A stretch of 44,566 bases of DNA from a virus: IMG/VR virus record IMGVR_UViG_3300025012_000161, positions 1 through 44,566 of that record; one strand, given 5' to 3'. Positions 41,266-44,566 of this stretch are shown here, piece after piece (positions within the stretch are counted from its first letter, which is position 1; every line of letters starts with the position of its first letter). A program made the translations under genes and the position numbers. Under the pieces are notes generated by a model. That model made no database searches. It was not told the origin of the DNA and saw only the letters and a list, made by a program, of their open reading frames with translations.

Positions 41266-41297
41266 ACCAAGCTAGCTCAGGATAGAGCTAACCAAAA

Positions 41298-41783
41298 TTA
41301 CTTCTTGCCCTTCTTACCTTTCTTCTTGGGGGCTTCCTCTTCTTCCTCTTCCTCTTCTTCCTCTTCTTCCTCAACCTCTTCCTCTTCTTCAGTTTCTTCT
41401 TCCTCTTCCTCCTCTACTTCTTCTTCTTTGTCCTTCTTGGATTTCTTGGAAGACTTCTTATCTTCTTTATCTTCCTTCTTGGAGGACTTCTTGACATCCT
41501 CAGTTACGAAGGGGTCTTCACCAGCTTCGAGCCTGGAAAGGTAGAAACCAGCAGAGCGAAGAGCCATGCGGCATTTACGTTGTGAGGTATCATCGCCTTC
41601 TTCACGAGCTTTCTCGAGGTCCTTGATCAGCTTGTAGATTTCCGGCTTCTTCTCTTTGATTTTCTTCAGAAGATCGGAAGGAATCTTTACCTTCTCTTTC
41701 GGAGTGAGGTTCTCAGCATTACCCCTTTTCTTGGGGGCTTCTTCTTCAACTACTTTCTTCTTGCTGTCTTTGTCTTTTGCCAT
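41298..41783 (-). CDS. Highly charged protein with the shared helical module
   Basis: This is a 161-residue protein. The start at 41783 has GGAGG 8 bases upstream (an earlier in-frame ATG lacks one). Residues 33-85 are helical and include 'RKCRMALRSAGFYLSRLE', the same R-LR-x-x-G-x-Y-x-S module as in two other phage proteins. The rest is Lys/Ser and then a long Glu tract followed by a Lys-rich end. The gene stands alone between its own promoter and a strong terminator, so strong expression is likely. An acidic tail could mimic nucleic acid, as in SSB tails. No function is known. Confidence 0.7.
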   Translation of the reverse strand: MAKDKDSKKKVVEEEAPKKRGNAENLTPKEKVKIPSDLLKKIKEKKPEIYKLIKDLEKAREEGDDTSQRKCRMALRSAGFYLSRLEAGEDPFVTEDVKKSSKKEDKEDKKSSKKSKKDKEEEVEEEEEEETEEEEEVEEEEEEEEEEEEEAPKKKGKKGKK

Positions 41784-41842
41784 TTGGTGTATCCTCCGTG
41801 TGTTGTTTTCCACCTTCATGGTGGTTGGTAAATTATGGGTTA

Positions 41843-41871
41843 ATAATATCATACTAATTTTGGTTTGTAAA
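41843..41871 (-). promoter_or_regulatory. Promoter of the 41298-41783 gene
   Basis: On the minus strand, TTTACA (41866-41871), 17 bp, then TATTAT (41843-41848), about 60 bp upstream of the start codon. It shares the TTTACA -35 box with the promoters at 1445, 35787 and 44222. Confidence 0.65.
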
Positions 41872-41907
41872 CTGAAAAATTTAATTTACTTGAGAAGCCT
41901 TTTCAAT

Positions 41908-42210
41908 TCACTGCATTTTTTCTTTGTCCTCCTTTGCCCAGATAGAATCTTCAAGTTCCAGTTGGTCAAGGAACTCACCAATGAACTTTAGAAGTAGATG
42001 CAATGAAAACTGGTCCTTATGCAACTGATAAGCCCTAAAGTTGTTCATGATGTTGGTGCATGTGGGATCACCGAAAGCTGCCCTCTTATGGATACTTCTT
42101 CCCAATCTCTCAAGGATAGCGTAAGCTACTTCAAAGTTGGGAATCTTGTACGTACCATCTGAGGTCATGAAATCCGATATGGTAATGCTGGTCTTCATAT
42201 TGATTTCCAT
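41908..42210 (-). CDS. Hypothetical 100-residue helical protein
   Basis: The start at 42210 is 8 bases after GGAGG; a GTG 9 bases earlier is the other option. The protein is helical ('VAYAILERLGRSIHKRAAFGD', then 'SLHLLLKFIGEFLDQLELE'). No motif is recognised. It overlaps no neighbour, but its ribosome site lies in the end of the 42216 gene. Confidence 0.65.
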   Translation of the reverse strand: MEINMKTSITISDFMTSDGTYKIPNFEVAYAILERLGRSIHKRAAFGDPTCTNIMNNFRAYQLHKDQFSLHLLLKFIGEFLDQLELEDSIWAKEDKEKMQ

Positions 42211-42215
42211 TACTA

Positions 42216-42398
42216 TCACCTCCCCTCATTCTGCTGTTTAAGATTCTCAAGCGTACAATCTTCTTTGCAATACGTACATCTGAGAATCATTGTCTCATCC
42301 TTTATTCTTATTCTGAAATTAGAACCAAGACATTCATGTCCAGATGTAGTTCTATTTCTGCATAGTAGAGGTAGATCATTGATGTTTATGTTCTCCAT
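42216..42398 (-). CDS. Small zinc-binding protein (60 residues)
   Basis: The start at 42398 follows GGAGG by 6 bases. It has a 'CRNRTTSGHEC' pair and, later, 'CTYCKEDC', the C-x2-C half of a zinc ribbon in a beta-type frame ('FRIRIKDETMILRC'). It is coupled to the upstream 34-residue gene by a TAATG overlap. Confidence 0.6.
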   Translation of the reverse strand: MENININDLPLLCRNRTTSGHECLGSNFRIRIKDETMILRCTYCKEDCTLENLKQQNEGR

Positions 42399-42502
42399 TA
42401 CCTTCCTCCACATTCTGGACATCTATTACCATTGTCATTCCATTCTGTTACATCTGATTCTGTTTGACAAGTATTACATTTCTTAAGTCTGACAGCTGCC
42501 AT
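42398..42502 (-). CDS. Minimal zinc ribbon (34 residues)
   Basis: The start ATG at 42500-42502 overlaps the previous stop (TAATG) and follows GGAGG by 8 bases. 'KKCNTCQTESDVTEWNDNG' then 'CPECGGR' gives the C-x2-C...C-x2-C of a complete zinc ribbon. The product is among the smallest possible zinc proteins. Translation is supported by the overlaps on both sides. Confidence 0.65.
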   Translation of the reverse strand: MAAVRLKKCNTCQTESDVTEWNDNGNRCPECGGR

Positions 42503-42831
42503 TACCATGACCTCCTGAAAGTTAATGTTGCATAGATTTCTGAGGGAATCTCCTCAACACAATCTTCACAATATGTTCTCTTTACTTTCTTACCATCATC
42601 TCTTACCCTTGAAAACTCAAACTTCGGAGCCGATCTTCTGATCTTCTTTTTACAGGAAAAACAGCTTGGTGGTACGTAAGGACTGTTTCTGATTGTAGCC
42701 TCATTCTTCTTAAGGTATGAGTCAATTTCAGATAACTCTTGGCTTCTATCTTGCAAGAATCTTCTGTCTTCATTGTCCATCTCCCTTGACCTCAGTATGA
42801 GTAGCTCCCTGAGATCTAAACTAGGATTCAT
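42502..42831 (-). CDS. Hypothetical zinc-binding protein (109 residues)
   Basis: The ATG is 6 bases after GGAGG. An acidic/basic N-terminal helix (1-45) is followed by 'CFSCKKKIRRSAPKFEF' and 'TYCEDCVEEIP', two C-x2-C pairs about 30 residues apart, which form a zinc knuckle resembling PARP/treble-clef fingers. The role is unknown. Confidence 0.65.
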   Translation of the reverse strand: MNPSLDLRELLILRSREMDNEDRRFLQDRSQELSEIDSYLKKNEATIRNSPYVPPSCFSCKKKIRRSAPKFEFSRVRDDGKKVKRTYCEDCVEEIPSEIYATLTFRRSW

Positions 42832-42843
42832 GGTTGGACCTCC

Positions 42844-42990
42844 TCAAAGCTTATCACATGAGATTATAGTGAAACCTTTTACTCTTCCGTAATATTTGGA
42901 GAACACCTTGCATCGGGCTTCAAGTTCATGATCTGCAGTTACCTTCATCTTATACTTCTTTCCTTCTTTCCAGTACTTGACAAGGAACAT
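42844..42990 (-). CDS. Tiny basic protein (48 residues)
   Basis: The start at 42990 follows AGGAG by 7 bases, and TGA at 42844-42846 lies just before the next gene's ribosome site. The sequence is basic with alternating strand and helix ('KYWKEGKKYKMKVTADHELEAR' in outline). No family is recognised. Close packing with neighbours supports it. Confidence 0.55.
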   Translation of the reverse strand: MFLVKYWKEGKKYKMKVTADHELEARCKVFSKYYGRVKGFTIISCDKL

Positions 42991-43000
42991 AACTATTCTC

Positions 43001-43738
43001 CTATATGTTAGTCAATGTGGATATGAAGGTAACTGCAGCTTGATATTCTGACAAAAATTTGCTGTCCCTGTGAGTTTTGTTAACTGCTTTTGTAAATTCA
43101 TCTACATTTCCAGTGAAACATCCAGTTCTTAATATAACTTGTTTATCAGTATGGAAGACCTGTAGATAGTCTGAGCGTGAGCCTATAGGACCTATACAGA
43201 AATACTTTATAAGCGCTTCTTCACCATACTTAGCACCTTCCAGATAAGCACCTTTCAGATTAGCATCTCTCAGATTAGCATCTCTCAGATTAGCATCTCT
43301 CAGATTAGCATCTCTCAGATAAGCACCTTCCAGATAAGCACCTTTCAGATTAGCATCTCTCAGATAAGCACCTTCCAGATAAGCACCTTCCAGATTAGCA
43401 CCTCTCAGATTAGCACCTCTCAGATTAGCACCTTTCAGATTAGCATCTCTCAGATAAGCACCTTCCAGATAAGCACCTTCCAGATTAGCACCTCTCAGAT
43501 TAGCACCTTCCAGATAAGCACCTTTCAGATTAGCATCTCTCAGATTAGCACCTCTCAGATTAGCACCTTCCAGATAAGCACCTCTCAGATTAGCACCTCT
43601 CAGATAAGCACCTTCCAGATAAGCACCTCTCAGATAAGCACCTCTCAGATTAGCACGTTCACCACCTTCTTCACCTAATCTCCATTTCTTATGCAGCTCA
43701 AGAATTTTATTCAGCTCTTCAACAGTATAAATTTTCAT
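43001..43738 (-). CDS. Pentapeptide-repeat protein
   Basis: This is a 245-residue protein with AGGAG 7 bases before the ATG. Residues 29-168 are 28 consecutive A(N/Y)L(R/E/K)(G/D) pentapeptides, forming a right-handed quadrilateral beta-helix about 7 coils long. Residues 1-28 are a helical cap and 170-245 a conserved-looking C-terminal domain with two Cys. Pentapeptide proteins such as MfpA and Qnr mimic DNA and affect gyrase; others are structural. Here an anti-host or gyrase-modulating role is possible, not shown. The repeat DNA itself is highly uniform. Confidence 0.9.
   Translation of the reverse strand: MKIYTVEELNKILELHKKWRLGEEGGERANLRGAYLRGAYLEGAYLRGANLRGAYLEGANLRGANLRDANLKGAYLEGANLRGANLEGAYLEGAYLRDANLKGANLRGANLRGANLEGAYLEGAYLRDANLKGAYLEGAYLRDANLRDANLRDANLRDANLKGAYLEGAKYGEEALIKYFCIGPIGSRSDYLQVFHTDKQVILRTGCFTGNVDEFTKAVNKTHRDSKFLSEYQAAVTFISTLTNI
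43235..43654 (-). repeat. 15-bp tandem repeats encoding the pentapeptides
   Basis: About 28 tandem 15-base units, differing mainly at 1-4 positions, e.g. forms of CAGATTAGCACCTCT and CAGATAAGCACCTTC (plus-strand view). The near-identity suggests recent expansion and makes copy number liable to slippage and to assembly error. Confidence 0.9.
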
Positions 43739-43748
43739 ATCTGTTCTC

Positions 43749-44033
43749 CTAGTGGATAGTTGGGCTTGGTGAAGATAAGACTACTTCTTTGAACTCTCTC
43801 ATATCAACAGGGGTTATTTCAATATCTTGGTCGTTAGGGGGACTGAAGACAATGTTTGAGACAAACTCGATTACTTGTTGGCCAAGATTCTTCTTTATCT
43901 CTTCATCTTCTTCATCAATGATCTTATCCAGGATTTCATTTATCTGATGCTTCATGAAAAGCTTTACTTCTCTTGCTGGAAGGGAACCTGTCTGGGCTTT
44001 CTCTGCGAACTCTGCACATATCGGACATTTCAT
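43749..44033 (-). CDS. Hypothetical 94-residue protein with CxxC
   Basis: The ATG overlaps the stop of the upstream 44-residue gene (ATGA), with AAGGAG 8 bases upstream. 'KCPICAEFAEKAQ' at the N-terminus suggests half of a zinc site, and the centre is helical and acidic ('EILDKIIDEEDEEIKKNLG'). No family is recognised. Confidence 0.65.
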   Translation of the reverse strand: MKCPICAEFAEKAQTGSLPAREVKLFMKHQINEILDKIIDEEDEEIKKNLGQQVIEFVSNIVFSPPNDQDIEITPVDMREFKEVVLSSPSPTIH

Positions 44034-44164
44034 TGCTTAACTCCTTTCTTCCGGAGATTTCTACTGATAAAAGACAGTAGACTTTCATGTACTACCTTAA
44101 CAGAATAACTCATGATCTTGGTAATCTTCTCCTTTGGATTAAGCATGTCCTTCATGATGTACAT
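44030..44164 (-). CDS. Tiny basic protein (44 residues)
   Basis: The start at 44164 has AAAGGAGG 8 bases upstream, and a good promoter is 35-60 bp further up. The sequence is basic and helical. It is coupled to the next gene by 4 bases. No family is visible, but it is the first gene of the transcription unit. Confidence 0.6.
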   Translation of the reverse strand: MYIMKDMLNPKEKITKIMSYSVKVVHESLLSFISRNLRKKGVKQ

Positions 44165-44198
44165 TGTGAGTTCCTCCTTTGGGGTTAATGTTGATTAC

Positions 44199-44227
44199 AT
44201 ACTACCATAAATAAAAGCACTTGTAAA
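44199..44227 (-). promoter_or_regulatory. Promoter of the small-gene early operon
   Basis: On the minus strand, TTTACA (44222-44227), 17 bp, then TAGTAT (44199-44204). The TTTACAAGTG start matches that at 35787, and TTTACAAG that at 2162, so the phage seems to use one promoter class. Confidence 0.65.
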
Positions 44228-44235
44228 CGGAAATT

Positions 44236-44415
44236 TTATTTTACTTGAGAATGCACTCTAGGATACATTTCTCTTACTGCACATACATCGCAATGAATAT
44301 CAAATGTCAGAGAATCAGCAGTCTTAAATTTCTGAATCATATGTTCTAGTTCTCCAACGCTGATTACTACCAGTCCGTTACATTTGTAGCATCTACAGTT
44401 TATTAACTTGTGCAT
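44236..44415 (-). CDS. Small zinc-ribbon protein (59 residues)
   Basis: The start ATG at 44413-44415 follows AAAGGAG by 6 bases and lies 12 bases after the stop of the joint-crossing gene. 'NCRCYKCNG' and, 30 residues later, 'HCDVCAVR' form a two-pair zinc ribbon. Function is unknown. It is a short gene of the kind that standard gene finders often miss. Confidence 0.65.
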   Translation of the reverse strand: MHKLINCRCYKCNGLVVISVGELEHMIQKFKTADSLTFDIHCDVCAVREMYPRVHSQVK

Positions 44416-44426
44416 GACAATCTCCT

Positions 44427-44566
44427 TTATTTTTCATCAAGGCAATCACCAAGAGTATTATACTCATCAAACATCCATTCACACCCAGGCCATGAGCCTT
44501 TGATACTAAGGGTGTTAAAGTAACATACATAACAAGTATAATCTGTTGGCTCCATGCATGGTTCAC
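44427..44566 (-). CDS. Small cysteine-rich protein, 3' part (gene crosses the contig joint)
   Basis: This is the C-terminal part of the 58-residue protein that starts at 167 in the left copy of the repeat. It ends with TAA at 44427-44429. Only the joined genome gives the full gene. Confidence 0.7.
   Translation of the reverse strand, partial: EPCMEPTDYTCYVCYFNTLSIKGSWPGCEWMFDEYNTLGDCLDEK
44441..44566. repeat. Right copy of the 126-bp terminal direct repeat
   Basis: This is identical to bases 5-130. Joining the two copies restores an open frame with a good ribosome binding site. That supports a real circular or permuted genome rather than two unrelated repeats. An assembler overlap artefact would look the same and implies the same circular unit of about 44,440 bp. 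Confidence 0.95.

Noticed and set aside
40717-41544. 275-residue plus-strand frame
   Set aside because: It is antisense to three minus-strand genes and the terminator; the long serine run is only the complement of the glutamate tract.
43235-43654. CRISPR-like regular repeats
   Set aside because: The repeats are contiguous 15-base units in frame with A(N/Y)LxG pentapeptides, with no spacers.

Overview
This window is very probably one complete genome of a tailed, lytic, podovirus-like phage (Caudoviricetes). Bases 5-130 recur exactly at 44441-44566, so the contig is circular or terminally redundant, with a unit length of about 44.44 kb. A small gene reads across the joint. The host is inferred to be Gram-negative, because the lysis block encodes a lipobox lipoprotein of the outer-membrane type. 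The short-tailed morphology is inferred from a large portal, a head-tail adaptor, a large nozzle-like protein and a block of big ejection-type proteins, with no tape measure, sheath or tail-tube genes. The DNA is AT-rich, apart from the capsid genes and the fibre. No integrase, repressor, tRNA or RNA polymerase gene was found.

Layout. (1) Positions 1-1381, minus strand: small early-type genes, including a minimal HExxH metalloprotease, a DUF6011-like zinc protein and a J-domain protein. (2) Positions 1382-2221: a divergent non-coding region with promoters on both strands and short direct repeats. (3) Positions 2222-27821, plus strand: late genes, namely small and large terminase, portal, scaffold, DUF5309-like major capsid protein, small exported-looking protein, Asp-box (sialidase-like propeller) fibre, adaptor, DUF1983 tail fibre, DUF4376 protein, nozzle and four internal/ejection-type proteins. 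The largest ejection-type protein is interrupted by a 302-residue LAGLIDADG intein. A lysis block follows: membrane protein, GH24 lysozyme, class 3 lipase and lipoprotein. (4) A terminator at about 27909-27959 closes the late block. (5) Positions 27961-44415, minus strand: replication and nucleotide metabolism (RusA, dUTPase-like protein, Cas4-like nuclease with HIRAN domain, gp32-like SSB, UDG-PolA fusion, dCMP deaminase, two thymidylate-synthase-fold proteins, ligase, helicase, primase). After these comes a run of very small zinc-ribbon proteins and a pentapeptide-repeat protein.

How the genes work together. The primase, DnaB-like helicase, family A polymerase, SSB, ligase, RusA and Cas4-like nuclease form a largely self-sufficient replication and recombination set. 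dCMP deaminase, the dUTPase-like enzyme and the two thymidylate-synthase-fold proteins manage pyrimidine pools, and a uracil-DNA-glycosylase domain is fused to the polymerase. Recurring TTTACA-N17/18-TATAAT-like promoters lie ahead of transcription units on both strands.

Most unusual points: Sec-leader-like N-termini on three structural-region proteins, including the major capsid protein; a lipase in the lysis block; an intein in an ejection-type protein; a family of non-coding repeats at distant intergenic sites; two small domains shared between otherwise unrelated phage proteins; and a 368-nt out-of-frame overlap of a DUF6378 gene with rusA.
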